Source: Thalassia testudinum (taxonomy: Eukaryota > Streptophyta > Magnoliopsida > Alismatales > Hydrocharitaceae). Taken from it: a DNA stretch of 64,000 nt. Shown here in pieces: positions 10,036-21,470 of this stretch. The stretch is taken from positions 33,004,501-33,068,500 of the forward strand of contig JAZHRO010000002.1 of the NCBI GenBank assembly GCA_037157565.1, in the 5' to 3' direction. Below the pieces are notes generated by a model. It had not been told where the DNA came from and did no database searches. It saw nothing but the letters and a program-made list of their open reading frames with translations. A program made the position numbers and the translations under genes. The stretch's first letter is position 1, and every line of letters begins with the position of its first letter.

Positions 10036-10443
10036 CACCCTAGATAGTTCATTAGCTACCCAATTTCTGAAGAAACCGCCAAAAAGTGAGTCAGTGCAAA
10101 AAAATGTGTGTAGATGCTTAGGTTTAAAGTCCCCCCAAATCAAAGGGTGGGTTGATAAGTCGCATACTTATCATCCCAATTTATTAGCCAAATTAAAAAT
10201 GAATTTGAATTAGCGAGGACTCAAAACTAAGTCCACATTCGAGTGGATACCCAGGCTAATTAAGCCCGAAGACCTAAAGAGTCTAAGTGTTCAGGTCTCA
10301 AAGTATCAATTCCTAAAGTTTGCAACTCCTAATGCCTAAGTTCTCATCTCCTAATTCTAATTTTTAATTTTTACTTTTTTTTATTGGAATAAAAGAAGAA
10401 GAAAATTATTGTTACAGCTGACAAAATGATTATAAGATATTTC

Positions 10444-10461
10444 CAACTCCCCATGCTTATC
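10444..10461 (-). other. Internal polypurine-like motif of element B
   Basis: Minus-strand AAGCATGGGGAGTTGGAA, 1.24 kb upstream of the terminal polypurine tract and resembling it (AAGCATGGAGG). Equivalent motifs occur in C (27368-27383) and E (38141-38156). Confidence 0.6.
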
Positions 10462-10668
10462 TATTTCAATGTCCTCATTATTCAAAATGAAAGCATGTAG
10501 GAGAGTAGAAGTGGAAGAATAGCACCTGCTTTCCATGAGACTCTGGTCAGCTTGGAACAGTCTTTACATGTGCTGAGTTTAGTGGTTTTAGCTGGGCGAT
10601 GATCAACCCACAGTGGTTACGGCAAGGTAAGAGCAACCTTGTCTAAGATGGGTTTAGGGAGCACATGG

Positions 10669-11850
10669 TCAACAAAGGGTTTTGAGACGCTGTCCATTGA
10701 CCTTGAAAATATTACCCGTCTTTGGGTCAGAGATTTTGATAGCTCCGTTAGGGAAAATCCGCTCAATAACGAATGGGCCATCCCACTTAGACCTGAGTTT
10801 ACCAGGGAAAAGCTTCAATCGAGAATCGAAAAGCCAGACCTTCTGGTTCGGCTCAAAGATCTTACATGAAATCATCTGGTCATGGAGAGCTTTGGTCCTT
10901 GCCTTATAGATTCTGGTGTTTTCATAAGCATCATTTCGAAGCTCCTCCAACTCAGATAGTTGGAGTTTCCTGGTTTTCCCGACCAACTCAAGGTCCACAT
11001 TACATGTCTTGATGGCCCAACATGCCCGATGTTCAAGTTTTACGGGTAAGTGACATGCCTTACCAAATACTAGACAGAATGGAGACATACAGATAGGCAT
11101 TTTGTACACCGTACGGTAAGCCCAAAAAGCATCATCTAGCTTTTGGGTCCAATCCTTCCTATCAGGCCTAACGATTTTCTACAAAATGTTCTTGATCTCC
11201 CGATTGGAGACCTTGGCCTGTCCGTTCGTCTGAGGGTGGTAAAGTGTGGAAATCCGATGATTCACCCTGTATTTTCCCAGTAAATTTTGAAACTGGGCAT
11301 GAGTGAAATGTGTGCCACCATCACTGATAATTGCCCTAGGAACCCCGAACTGACTGAAGATATTTCTCTTCACAAAATCGATGACCACCTTGTGGTCATT
11401 GGTCAGGGTGGGAATTGCCTCAATCCACTTGGACACATAATCAACAGCGACCAGAATATACTGGTGTCTAAATGAAGGAGGGATGGGTCCCATAAAGTCG
11501 ATGCCCCAAATGTCAAAAATTTTGACGAAAAGAATTGGGTTCAAGGGCATCATATCTCTCTTAGCCATGTTCCCGAGTGTCTGGCATCGGGTGCATGACT
11601 TAGAGAATTCCTCGGCATCCTTAAATAATGACGGCCAATAGAATCCGGATTGCAAAATTTTTGCGGCCGTCTTTTTCCCAAAAAAGTGTCCACCACACGT
11701 AGATGTGTGGCAGAACTCAAGTATGCTATGGAACTCAACTTCTGGGATGCATCAGTGAATAATCTGGTCTACGCCGATGTGGTATAGCTTGGGATTGTCC
11801 CAAAAATAATATTTAGCCTCAGACACAAGTTTATCCCATTGTTGTTTGGT
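10669..11850 (-). pseudogene. pol: Element B integrase
   Basis: Reads leftward from about 11850. The N-terminal H2C2 zinc domain begins with YYFWDNPKLYHIG (about 11810) and ends CTRCQTLGN (about 11590). The catalytic core has Asp in WGIDFMGP, Asp in IISDGGTHF and Glu in [12 protein letters not shown], so the D,D-35-E triad is preserved. The C-terminal GPF-type segment [16 protein letters not shown] lies near 10765. Integrase would insert the cDNA into the host genome. Stops split it: near 11751 and near 11178, where IL-stop-KIV suggests a former CAG. Frame 11109-10669 carries the C-terminal domain to the stop. Related to element C integrase (25771-27060). Confidence 0.9.
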
Positions 11851-12549
11851 CCAATCCTGGGGGATTTGACCAACGGCCAAACAATTGACAATATTCGCAA
11901 ACCAGGGGATTCGGATACCCGAGACTGTGAGGATAGTCTCATTTGGAAAAGTATCAGAGATCAGGACATCCGGATGAGGAGAATCAATTAGGATTCTCGA
12001 GAGGTGATCTGCCACTACATTTTGTGCCCCAGCTTTATCCCTGATTTCAAGATCGAACTCTTGAAGCAGCAGAATCCAACGAATAAGCTGGGGTTTGGCA
12101 TCCTTTTTGGCCAAGGGATGTTTCAAGGCCGAGTGGTCAATATAGATGATGACACGAGAACCTAATAGATAAGCCCTGAATTTTTCTAGAGCAAAAACTA
12201 TGGCTAGCAATTCTTTTTTAGTAACGGTGTAATTCCTCTGGGCCTCATCCAGAGTCTTGCTAGCGTAGTAAATCACAAAGGGCTTTTTCTCAATCTTTTG
12301 ACCCAAGATAGCCCTGATGACATAATCTGATGCGTCAGCCATAATCTCAAATGGGGCTGTCCAAACCGGTGGTTACAACACCAAGGCACAGTTAACTACC
12401 ATTTTCAATAAATCAAATGCCTTATGGCATGATTCATCAAACTCGAACGGCGTGTCTTTGGCCAGAAGGTTACTCAAGGGCTGAGCAACCTTTAAGAAAT
12501 CCTTAATGAATCTTCTGTAAAAACCCACATGCCCAAGGAAAGAGCGGAT
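11851..12549 (-). pseudogene. pol: Element B RT connection and RNase H
   Basis: The RT thumb/connection reads from 12549 (IRSFLGHVGFYRRFI) with one stop before MADASDYV. RNase H occupies about 12342-11970 and has Asp in DASDYVIRA, Glu in TVTKKELLAIVFAL and Asp in VIIYIDHSALKH, the expected acidic residues. It continues to ADHLSRI, the usual end of the domain. It would degrade RNA in the RNA/DNA hybrid during reverse transcription. Interrupted by two TAG stops, near 12548 and near 12372. Confidence 0.88.
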
Positions 12550-13284
12550 CTATTTTACGGATGTGTGTGGAGGAAGTCTAGAGATAGCATCCACCTTAGC
12601 TCTATCAACTTCAATACCCTGACTAGAGATCACACGACCCAGGACAATGCCTCCCTGAGTCATAAAGTGGCTCTTTTCCCAGCTAAGGGCCAGCCATGTT
12701 TTGATGCATCTCTGGAGGATCAATTCCAGGTTAGCCAAGCAAGACTCAAAAGAATCTCCGAAAATGGAGAAATCATCCATGAACACCTCAAGACAATCTC
12801 CCACCATGTCAGAAAAGATGGCCAGCATGCACCTTTGAAAAGTCGCTGACGCATTGCAAAGCCCGAACGGCATTCTACAGAATGCAAAGGTTCCATAGGG
12901 ACATGTGAAAGTTGTCTTTTCCTGGTCTTCGGGATGGATAGGGACTTGGTTATTTCCTGAATAATCGTCCAGGAAGCAAAAATATTTTTGCCCAGCTAAC
13001 CTTTCGAGGATTTGATCTATGAATGGCAAGGGAAAGTGATCCTTTTTAGTGGCTATGTTCAGCTTCCTATAGTCAATACAGACTCTCCAAGCAGAAGCTG
13101 AACGAGTGGTGAAGGTTTCCCCTTTCTCATTAGTCGTAACGGTTATTCCCGCCTTCTTGGATACAATTTGAACGGGGCTAACCCACGAACTATCTGAGAT
13201 TGGGTAAATAATCCTAGCATCGAGCCACTTGATTATCTCCTTCTTGACCACTTCTCGCATAAACAGGTTTAGTCTCCTTTGCAT
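12550..13284 (-). pseudogene. pol: Element B reverse transcriptase
   Basis: Athila-lineage RT. In order: KKEIIKWLDARIIYPISDS, WRVCIDYRKLNIATKKDHF, FIDQILERLAGQKYFCFLDD, TTFTCPYGTFAFCRMPFGLC, and the catalytic VFMDDFSIFG (FMDD codons about 12784-12773). All catalytic Asp residues are present, so the fingers and palm are intact in this copy over 244 codons. It ends at a stop after PPHTSVK, beyond which the connection continues in the same frame. Upstream, 13285-13828 is the protease-RT linker with no long frame. Confidence 0.9.
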
Positions 13285-13828
13285 TTCTCAAGAAGGGCGG
13301 GATCCATCTTCCATGAAAATACGATGATTACAATAAGATGGCTCGATCCCCCTAAGGTCATGGATGGTCCAACCAATTGCCTCCTTGTTGTTTTAAGACC
13401 TTAATTAACCTCAATTCTTGCTCCTTAGTCAAATCGGCACTAATAATCACAAGGAGAGTGTTTTCAGGTCCTAAGAACTCATATTTTAAATTTTTGGGCA
13501 ATGGTTTTAATTCCAGCTGGGGTGGGTTTAGAATAGAAGGTAGGGAGGATGCTGATCAAGATTCATCAAGACGATCCAATGGAAGAGGCTGGGAATGAAC
13601 AAAATCAACAGCCTCTTTAGGATGTGGCAGGTCTACCATGGAGGAGGGTTGTGGGTTGGGTTCGCTAAAGCTAATGGAGTCCTCGAGTGCACTGATTGTC
13701 ATACACGTCTCAAGATCCTAATCCTTGAGTTCCTCAATGAATCCACAATCCTCAAATCCTCTTATCACCTTAAAAATATCCAAAGTTAATTTCTTATCTC
13801 CAAAGGCGATCTCTATACTACCGCTTTC
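13285..13828 (-). other. Element B protease-RT linker (degenerate)
   Basis: Continues the protease frame in fragments (a piece ending near 13600 reads PSMVDLPHP, matching the end of A's protease) and leads into RT. No long open frame and no other feature seen. Confidence 0.5.
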
Positions 13829-14524
13829 CTAATTTATGTTGGCCTTGGCGGTAGGTAGGAACCGATGCTCTAGAATGATGGGTATGTTCCTCAAATCATT
13901 AGGTACATCCATGTCAAGGATGAGGAAATCTACAGGAAAATAGAAATCCTTGACCTTGACGATTACATCCTCAATAACACCTCTTGGTGTGGTGACCGAT
14001 CGGTCCACTAGTTGTAGCGTTACTGAGGTTGGCCTTAGTTCACCTAACCCAAACCTCTCATAAAGAGAAGTTAGGATTAGGTTGATGGATGCACCTAGAT
14101 CCAATAGTGCCCTATCAAAAGTGTATTCGCCAATAATGCATGAGAACAAGGGGGCACCTAGATCTTTCTTCTTTTGAGGAAGGTGATGCAGGATCACAAA
14201 ACTTGCCTGCTCAGAGAGAATCACCTTCCTCGGAGTGGGTTCTCTCGGTTTACATTTTTGAGTACATAGTTCTTTCAAAAATTTAGCGTAAGCCGGGATG
14301 TGCTTAATAGCATCAAGGAGCGGAATATTGATCTCTACGCTCTTGAATAAATCCAAAAGCTCCTCGTTGTTGTCTAGGGTTTTCTTCTTCTTGGTTTTCA
14401 ACAGGGCCTCAAGGAACAGGATATGGGTGGAATTTTCAATTTCCGATCCCTGGGCCTTATTGTCTTTTTCAATCTCCTCCTTTTCTCTCTCAAGCTCCCC
14501 AGGGTTTTGGCATCTAGAGGGCAA
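13829..14524 (-). pseudogene. pol: Element B gag C-terminus and aspartic protease
   Basis: One frame of 231 codons. The first third is the acidic, lysine-rich end of gag (LEREKEEIEKDNKAQG, LLKTKKKK). A linker follows with YAKFLKELCTQKCK and then the retropepsin segment LLDLGASINLILTSLYERF, DRSVTTPRGVIEDVIVKVKD and VDFLILDMDVP to FLPTAKANIN, where a TAG stops it. The active site reads DLGAS as in A and C. It would cut the polyprotein into gag, RT and integrase. Confidence 0.87.
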
Positions 14525-16961
14525 TTTAGGGTCCCGGGTTTGCTTCCACTTCTCAAGGTGACAAAGCTTGCAGAGGCATACGGGTTCGGGCCTTGAGGTG
14601 GGCTAGTGAAGATTGGAGGTCCTTGGTTAGTCATGTAACCAGAGGAAGAAGAAGATGGGGGTCCCTGCTCAACCACCTGAGCATGTGCGTGTGAGTCCCT
14701 TTGATTCTCGTACCCTTGGGCACTATTGCCTTGTTTCTGCACTTTGCATGGGTTGGGTATAGGTTGAGATGGTAGAGATCTGGGTTGTTGGGTGTTAGCA
14801 ATTAACCCGGATTGCAAGTTATCCAAGAATGTCTTCATTTGTTGCATAAGCTGAAGCATGGACCCTTGATTTCCACCATCTGTCGGTTTAAATCAGCCTG
14901 CCCTGCAGATTGTTGGGCATTCCAAGATGGCTGATTAACCAGTCTCAGGGGCAACTAGGTGTATACTTGACCCTGACCCATAGGTTTTTGAGATGCATAG
15001 TTGCTGGGTCGAGATTGGGTCTGTTGCCCCTGATTTTTCCAGGAGAAGTTAGGGTGGTTCCTCCACCCCAAGTTATAAGTGTTGGAATACGGGTTGGACC
15101 GAACATGCTCCTGCATTGCATAGGCATCCTCATAAAACAAGGATGGAGAGAAGGAAGGATCAGAGAAACTACGATCAAAGGCCCCAGTTTGGAACCCATA
15201 TGGTTCCGAGAAATCCTGGCTCACAGGTTGAGCCAAATCGAGTTGGTTCATGAATTCCCACCCCGTGGGAGCTCGTGAGGGATGGAATCCCGAATTCTGG
15301 GATTGAGTGGGTAAAGAAGTGTTTCCTGAATTCCCAGACATCCATTCTTCCATTTTCTTAGCAACCAAGTCCATTTTATCCGTTTATTACAAATTAATTC
15401 CATGTCAAATGAATGAGAATCTTGGATCTCATTAGCACTTGACCTAGGTTGTTGGGATCGGTTGAATGCATCCATGGAGGCATGATTAATTGAGTTCTCG
15501 CTCATTTCCTCAAACAGGTCATATGTGCCATCTGCATCCCTGTTGAGGAAATTGCCTCCGCAGGAGGCATCCACGTGATTACGGAGTTGCTCAACCAACC
15601 CGTGATAGAAAATCTGCATGAGTTGCCATTTCAGCACCTCGTGGAGTGGACACTTCCTCAAAAGTTCCTGGAATTGCTCCTAGGCACCATGAAACGGTTC
15701 CCTCGGCCGCTGGGCAAAAGTGGTAATTGCCCGTCGCAAGGCATTAGTCCTTTCGATAGGGAAGAATTTCTTCAAGAAAGCCGACTTAAGAGCTGCCCAA
15801 GTTTCAATTGGCCTTCCTATAGTCTGGTACCAATGTGCGGCCTTATCCCTGAGAGAGTGGGGGAAAAGTCTCATGATCATTTGCTCTTCGTTCACATTCC
15901 TTGCTCTAGTGGTCTGAACCAAGGTGGTCAAATCCTCCAGGTGCTGGAATGGGTCCTCCAAGAAAAGCCCATGGAAATGCTTAATCAAACTTAAGACTTG
16001 GGGCTTGATTTCTATGTCTCTGGTGGGAATCATGACACTGGGATGTTCCCCACAGTTTGAAGGATCGTAGAAATTGATGGTGATTTTACGCGATTTGTTA
16101 ATTACGTCGTTGTAACATGCAAAACCGATCAACTCTTAAATTTATAAACCTAGATAGTGGGGTATCTAGGGTCGTCCAAGGAGGCAATATGTTTGCAAAA
16201 TTAATTCTCTTGCTTACAAAATAGATTTCAACTTTCTTTTTGGTTTTTTTCAATATATCATTTTTTTTTGTTTTAAATTATGACAACATGCGAAATGGTG
16301 GCAGGAAGGTGATTTACACTTCAATTTAAAATACTACTTCTAAGTGACAAGTAGAGCCTCTCCCTAAGCTCACTCTAGGCAAGTGGAGGCCTAGAATAAT
16401 TAGGGAGAGGGAGTGAACAATGCTAAAAAAAACAAAGCAAGTAGAAATGCAAAATAGAAAATTGCAAAGAAGGCAACTTAGATTGACGAAAAGTGTTTTA
16501 CAAAAAAGCCTAGTAGAGGAATGCTTCTCCTACTAAAAAAATTAAAATAAAGAAAAGCAAACACAAATCCTCTAGATAGATGGTGAAGAAGAGGGCTTCT
16601 TGCTCCAAGGTTGGTGGCTCCCAATCTTGAAAAGAATCCTTCAACACCTTCCTTGCAGTGCTCCGCCAAGGTGATGTCCTCCAAGGCAAGCCCTAAGGGG
16701 GCATGCCCTAAGCTTCTCTCCAAGGCTGGACGTCTACCCTAGGTCCTTCTCCCTTGCCTGGCCGTCCTCCTTGAAGTGGAAGAGTCCTCCTCCTTGGCGT
16801 GGCCCAAGTTGAAGAGAGTGGGGAGAAGAAGGCACCAAAAGGGCTGGTGATGTGCCCCTTTAATCTCCTTCTCTACTCCTTCTTCTTGGCCGTAGGTATA
16901 GGTGGTTTAGGTAGCAAATTACACTAATGGAGGATGGGAATTATGTGGTGGTAGGGTAGGG

Positions 16962-16970
16962 TATTTATAG
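16962..16970 (-). promoter_or_regulatory. TATA box of the solo LTR at 16075-18159
   Basis: Minus-strand CTATAAATA, followed by a GC-richer transcribed part and then the U5-like end. It fixes the orientation of this LTR. Confidence 0.55.
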
Positions 16971-17264
16971 GATGGGAAGGGGGGTGGTTATGGTGTTTTT
17001 TTTTGGAGGGAAATGAAGGGGTGCTTGGTTATTTTTGGAGGGAAAAATGGGAGGGAAATGAAGAGGTGCCTTGGTTTTCCCTCCAAAGATACCTTCTAGA
17101 AGGCAATTTTGGAGGGAAAAAATGGAGGGTGGAGATGGGCTTTGATGGTGGATGTAGGGTGGTGATGGAAGGGATAGTTGGCACCAAAATAAAGTAGGAG
17201 TAGGTGGTCTTTTTGCTGGAGCTTAGGTAGTAGGGTAGTAGGGTAGTAGGTTTTGGTGCCATGG

Positions 17265-17945
17265 AGGTGGACTAGCTAAGTTACGTAGCTTAGCTATCTT
17301 AGCTAGTAGGGAGTAGAGTTGGAGGCATTTGGAGCTAGGGTTTTCAGGGAGAAGAGCTGGAGGTAGTCATCTTGAGCTGGACTAGAGCTGGTGGCTGCTG
17401 AAGAGAGCTGGAAGGAGCTACCTTAGCTGGCTTAGCTTGCTAGTTCTTTGCTTGCTACTAAGCCAAGCTAAAGCAAGCTGGCTTCTGCTAAAAGGAGCTG
17501 AGGTGAGCTGGGTCTAATGCTCTCGGGGAGGATCAAGCTGGGTGAGGCAGCTAAGGTATCTTAGCTCAACTGAGTTGAGCTAAGCTGAGTCCCCGGGAGC
17601 TGGACTTGAGCTTCCTAAGCTGGAATGAAGTCATCTTTAGCTGGCCGAAGTTGAGTAGAGTTGGATTTAGCTGGACCTGAGCTGGGGTGAACTCCAGTCA
17701 ACTTAGTTGAGCTAGCTAGAGCTCCCTGTGGACTAATGGGAGCTGAGATGAGCTAGACTTAGCTAAGTTGAGCTGGATCTGAGCTGACCTGAGCTAGGGT
17801 GAGCTAAGATGAGCTCTCTTGAGCTGCCATTCAGCTGAGATGAGCTTAATGGAGCTAAGATGAGCTAACCCTAGTTCAAGTGAGCTGGGTTCCAGCTGTG
17901 GTGAGTTGGATCAAGCTGAGTTCCAGCTAGTCTGGGCTTCTCCTT
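17265..17945. repeat. AGCT-rich degenerate minisatellite in the solo LTR U3
   Basis: About 680 bp built from irregular 10-20 bp variants of TGAGCTGGACTTAGCTAAG, with dozens of AGCT tetramers on both strands. It lies upstream of the TATA box in the LTR's sense. Confidence 0.75.
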
Positions 17946-18139
17946 CACCATTTTCCTTCTTGAGTGCTGGGTTTTAGGGATCTGTATATCTGTACATCCC
18001 TAACACTCACAAAAACATATTAAAAAGATAATAAAAAATGCAATGCATGGCTAACTTGATTTATGCCTAAATGCAGCCTAAAAACCCATTTGCGGAGTAA
18101 AATCCTAAGAGCTAGGTTTGTTTTAATGCATAAGAATGA

Positions 18140-18159
18140 TGATAAACTGGCGTTTATCA
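18140..18159. other. Terminal hairpin of the solo LTR
   Basis: TGATAAAC and GTTTATCA (8 bp perfect stem, 4 nt loop TGGC) form the very end of the LTR, its U3 5' tip on the minus strand. Confidence 0.8.
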
Positions 18160-18294
18160 AAAATCCTTCAAGGGTCGAGTGCCCTGACCATGCATACGTT
18201 GGAACCATTGCTGCATCTGCTTCAATTCTTCCAACTGCCTTTGAATCAACTCCTGTTGGTTCGGGGGCAGGGGAGGTGGCTGTTGATCAGCCAT

Positions 18295-19615
18295 GGGATC
18301 TGCTTAGCTATAACTCAACCTCTACTAGCTAGAATGGTCTAAAGGTCCTTCCAATCTACGGTTCAATGACCTCCTCCCAAGCATACACTGGAAGGAAGTC
18401 GGAAGGACGAGGAAAAGAGGGAACCATGCAGCACAAGAATACAATCATGTCCTTAGATGGGGTAGCCTAAGGTCTATTGACTCTCAGAATCCATCCTAAG
18501 ATTATGGACGATTTACTCTACTTATGTCCAGGCAATCCAACCAGTTAGAAGGAGGGACTGGGGAGAAGATTCTTCCTTTGGCTTGCGCCTTCGGTTCCTA
18601 GTGTACCCCCCAGCCATGGTCGTTTGACGCTACTCCCCTAGCTAGACATCAGATTGACTAATATGAGCAGGTTAATCGTGAATAATCTCAATCTGGATCC
18701 CAATGAGCAAATGAATCCTTAGGGCCAACGTCTAATTGATTTTATTCAGGCTTGGGAAATTGGTGCTCTGGAATGTGATGGGCCCTTAATAGGTTGTGCC
18801 CTTAATGATTTGTTTGAGAATGTGTGAATGTGCACAACCAAGAGGTTTTCAAGAATGATTATTAATGATGAGGTGAGTTTTAGGATTTGAATCTTGCTTA
18901 AGAGCTTTTAGGATTCAAATATCAGGTGTTTTCAACCAAGTTTTGTGAGGCAAACCAAGTTTGTTGTTGAAAGCATGTACATGTTCAAGTATTTTTCTTT
19001 AGAAATCAAGAAAAATATGGAGTGCCTGGCTCGACCTAATTATTGAATCCTATGGGGCAGCTAGAAAATGAACCTCTTTTAGATTAGGTAGTACGGCCCA
19101 AACAATTCACTCAATTGGCTCAAATGCACCACTGATTAAGGCACACAAAAAGGTGGTTAACCTAATATGATTTCTACTCTTTTACGTGTTGAATTCATGT
19201 ACCGGGTCCACAAGTTGGAAGCCCGGTTGAGTAGATGAAAATCAAGTCCGATTATGTGCCTCAAATGTGGGTGTATAGAGTGTGTATATTGATTCATCCT
19301 ACAGAAAGTATCTTTTTTTTTTTCTTTAAATGCAGGGGTGAGGTGGATGAAGGTGGCAAACAAGACAAACAATTCTATCCTAGGGTTTATGCAAACACCC
19401 AAGTAGATTAGGTCTTGGTATGAGTGTGCCGAAATGAACTAGTGGGGGGGAATGTGGGGGACACTTACAGAGTACTCTACCTGCACTTTACTCTGGTCTA
19501 CCGCACTTGGATCTCGATGCTAGGGTACCCGCAAGATGATAGTTCAAACACAAGTACGGTTAGTGCTATGTAAATGCAAAGAAACGCAATAAACAATAAA
19601 GTAAATTTCGTTGCC
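18295..19615 (-). other. Element B untranslated leader
   Basis: Leader between primer site and gag ATG. The block 18541-18660 matches A (3463-3590) and E (33403-33535). No convincing frame; the open frame at 19157-19402 is not shared with A or E. Confidence 0.65.
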
Positions 19616-19633
19616 TCCCCGGCAACGGAGACA
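19616..19633 (-). other. Primer binding site of element B
   Basis: Minus-strand TGTCTCCGTTGCCGGGGA, 15 of 18 bases matching the tRNA-Asp 3' complement, with the mismatches clustered at positions 3-5. It lies 3 bases past the LTR end. Confidence 0.8.
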
Positions 19634-19636
19634 AAA

Positions 19637-21258
19637 TGGTCGCATGTATTTCGCGAGTTAGAAATCAAGGTTACAAGTAACCTGTCGTCGTAGTTGCAAA
19701 ACTCGTGATCAAATAAAATTTATACCAAAACTCCAAGGGAGTCTCGGGTTGAACACAGGGAGGCGAACGTTTGGTTTTAGAAATTCGCGCTTCACTTTTA
19801 TTTGTTTTTGGTCATTTTTATCTTTTCCAATTTTTTTATGATTTTTAGCAAGCAAGAGATCAGGTCGATGAGTTCTAGCTAATCTACTTGCAAATATAAA
19901 AAAGAGGGAGAAAGAGAGATAGAGAAACAATCATCTATTTATCAATGAATGTTTGTTACACTACGAAAGTAGGAAAAATCTACACTACGAAAGCGTAAAA
20001 AGATAGAATGTGGTGAGAGAAATCTGCCTCGACGGTTGCTCAGAGGATGACTCACTTTGACGTTGCCTGGAGGAAGGTGGTGAGGAGCGGGACAAAGGAG
20101 GACGGAGCTAGAGGACGGAGGATGGGGTAGGACGACGTCGCAGCGAGGATCTTCTTCCCGAAGGGCGGTGAGAGAATAGAAAGCTATTTGATTTTCTACT
20201 CTAGAGGAGCATCCCGGGCTTGGGACAAGCTCTCTCTAGAGCCTTGGAGGTGGTCAGAGGAAGAAAGGAAGAGATGGCTTAGAAGGGAGGGGGTGTAGGT
20301 CCTTCTATAGTGGAGGAGAAGAGGCAAAAATCTTCCCTGGGCAATTAGTGACGGCTGTAATCGTCGCTGAAGATCCGCGCCCTTCAAGTCCTTTGCTTGC
20401 ACGCACGGACCATTAGTGATAGCTACAGGCATCACTAAAGGCCCTTGTAATTGTCGCTAAAGACCCACGCATCTCCTTGCTGGCGCCTACTCCGCTGGTG
20501 CTGCACACAACACGTGCCTGTGCTCCTCGAGCCGTGTCGTGCACCTGTACCCTAGCGTGCGCACGTGCACACGCTGCGCTACTGCTTGCGCCCAGCTGAA
20601 TTGATAATGGGGGGGCTACGGGGATTCGCACCCGCGCCCCTCCCTACGAACCGCCGTTCCCACCAATGTGCTTGGTCGTCCTTTGTGTCGTGAGGAGGAG
20701 CTCAATACGAACGCTTCCCAACCGTTGGATCTTGATCTAACGGCTAAGATTTAAGGGTGTGGCTGCTGGTTGGTGTTGGGTGGCCTGGATGGTGCCACGT
20801 GGTGTCATCTGGGCCGTTCGTCTTCTTCTTGTAGAGGGTGCCACGGTGCTCAGATCGAGATGATTCCTGCGATGCCGAACTGCGATCGTCGCTCCGGATC
20901 CATCCGTATGGTCGGATTTTCCATCCGAAACCCATATTAATGTCGCATTGCCCCCTGGCCGCTGATCTTCCTCGGGCTTCATGTGATGCTACGGGACTTC
21001 GATCTGGATGATTTCAGAGGCATTAGACTTCGATCGTCATCCTGATCAGATCTGTACGGTCTGATCGTCCATTCGAGGCCATGAAATAAATCCTCTTCTC
21101 TCCTGACCATAAAAAGGACCTAATTAACCTAAAATATATACAACTACTCTAAATGCAGAATGATGCATGCTATGCAATATATATAACATGATATGCAATG
21201 CTATGCCTAGGAACTATTATAAATAAGCATTTTGTGATGAATTTATATGTGCTTATCA
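19637..21258 (-). repeat. 5' LTR of element B (1622 bp)
   Basis: Borders TGGTCGCATG (19637) and GTGCTTATCA (21258). Same order of features as the 3' LTR: U5 with GGGAGTCTCGGGTT, a damaged TATA box near 20309 and a tRNA-like module 20622-20673 (B box GGTGCGAATCC, one CpG-type change). About 80 bp shorter than the 3' LTR. Confidence 0.9.
20622..20673 (-). other. tRNA-like module in the element B 5' LTR
   Basis: Minus strand AAGCACATTGG (20673-20663) and GGTGCGAATCC (20632-20622), the decayed counterpart of 8542-8593 with the same 41-base spacing and sense orientation. Confidence 0.55.
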
Positions 21259-21470
21259 CCATGTAATTCATAGGTGGATGGCTTTTTGACTAAGGGGTAT
21301 CATCTGCCTCGAACCTCTATAGTCATCCAAAATTTTTGGGTGTCTTGATTGAGTCCATCACATTCTATTCTCATCTAATCCATCGATGCATGTTTGGTAG
21401 GAGGTCCTTAAGACCACCCTTGAGGCCTCCATTAGTTATTCATTCCTGTCGAGGCCAGGCCTCGACCACC

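Larger units (their letters stand above)
9242..10668 (-). other. 3' non-coding tail of element B
   Basis: About 1.4 kb without a coding frame, matched in order by the E tail (38130-39330). It holds an internal polypurine-like motif (10444-10461), two copies of a 60 bp repeat (9771-9829 and 9976-10035) separated by a T-rich stretch (9840-9920), and homopolymer runs. Confidence 0.7.
16075..18159 (-). mobile_element. Solo LTR inserted in element B gag (2085 bp)
   Basis: Plus-strand borders TGATGGTGAT (16075) and TTTATCA (18159), TG...CA. Flanks GAAAT (16070-16074) and AAAAT (18160-18164) are a one-mismatch duplication. Minus orientation is supported by a TATA box, CTATAAATA, at 16970-16962 on the minus strand. 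No gag or pol lies inside, so it is a solo LTR (or a very short non-autonomous element). The 5' tip is a perfect hairpin (18140-18159). Confidence 0.85.
14398..18294 (-). pseudogene. gag: Element B gag, split by a solo LTR
   Basis: ATG at 18294-18292 gives MADQQPPPLPPNQQ, then a Gln-rich helix (QMQQWFQRM) to KDF at 18160, where the solo LTR (16075-18159) intervenes. Coding continues from 16074 with YDPSNCGEHPSV, and the frame is kept once one duplication copy is discounted. The Retrotrans_gag domain (about 16020-15680) shows LSLIKHFHGLFLEDPFQHLED and KAAHWYQTIG...FLKKFFP. Stops and frameshifts follow near 15679 and 15390 (ELICNKR). The C-terminal Pro/Asn/Ser-rich tail with VTLRSGSK runs to about 14560. 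Structural protein of the element particle; non-functional here. Confidence 0.88.
7505..21258 (-). mobile_element. Element B: complete Athila-like retrotransposon with a solo LTR inside gag
   Basis: Minus-strand order from the right: 5' LTR 19637-21258, primer site, leader, gag (ATG 18294), protease, RT, RNase H, integrase (to 10669), 3' tail, polypurine tract, 3' LTR 7505-9204. Total 13,754 bp, or about 11.7 kb without the solo LTR 16075-18159, a normal size for Athila-type elements. It lies in the leader of element C. Both LTRs are recognisable but clearly diverged from each other, so the insertion is not recent. Stops and frameshifts in gag and pol make it inactive. Confidence 0.92.

Noticed and set aside
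16478..17262. Short frames on both strands inside the solo LTR in B
   Set aside because: They fall within the LTR around its TATA box and have no domain.
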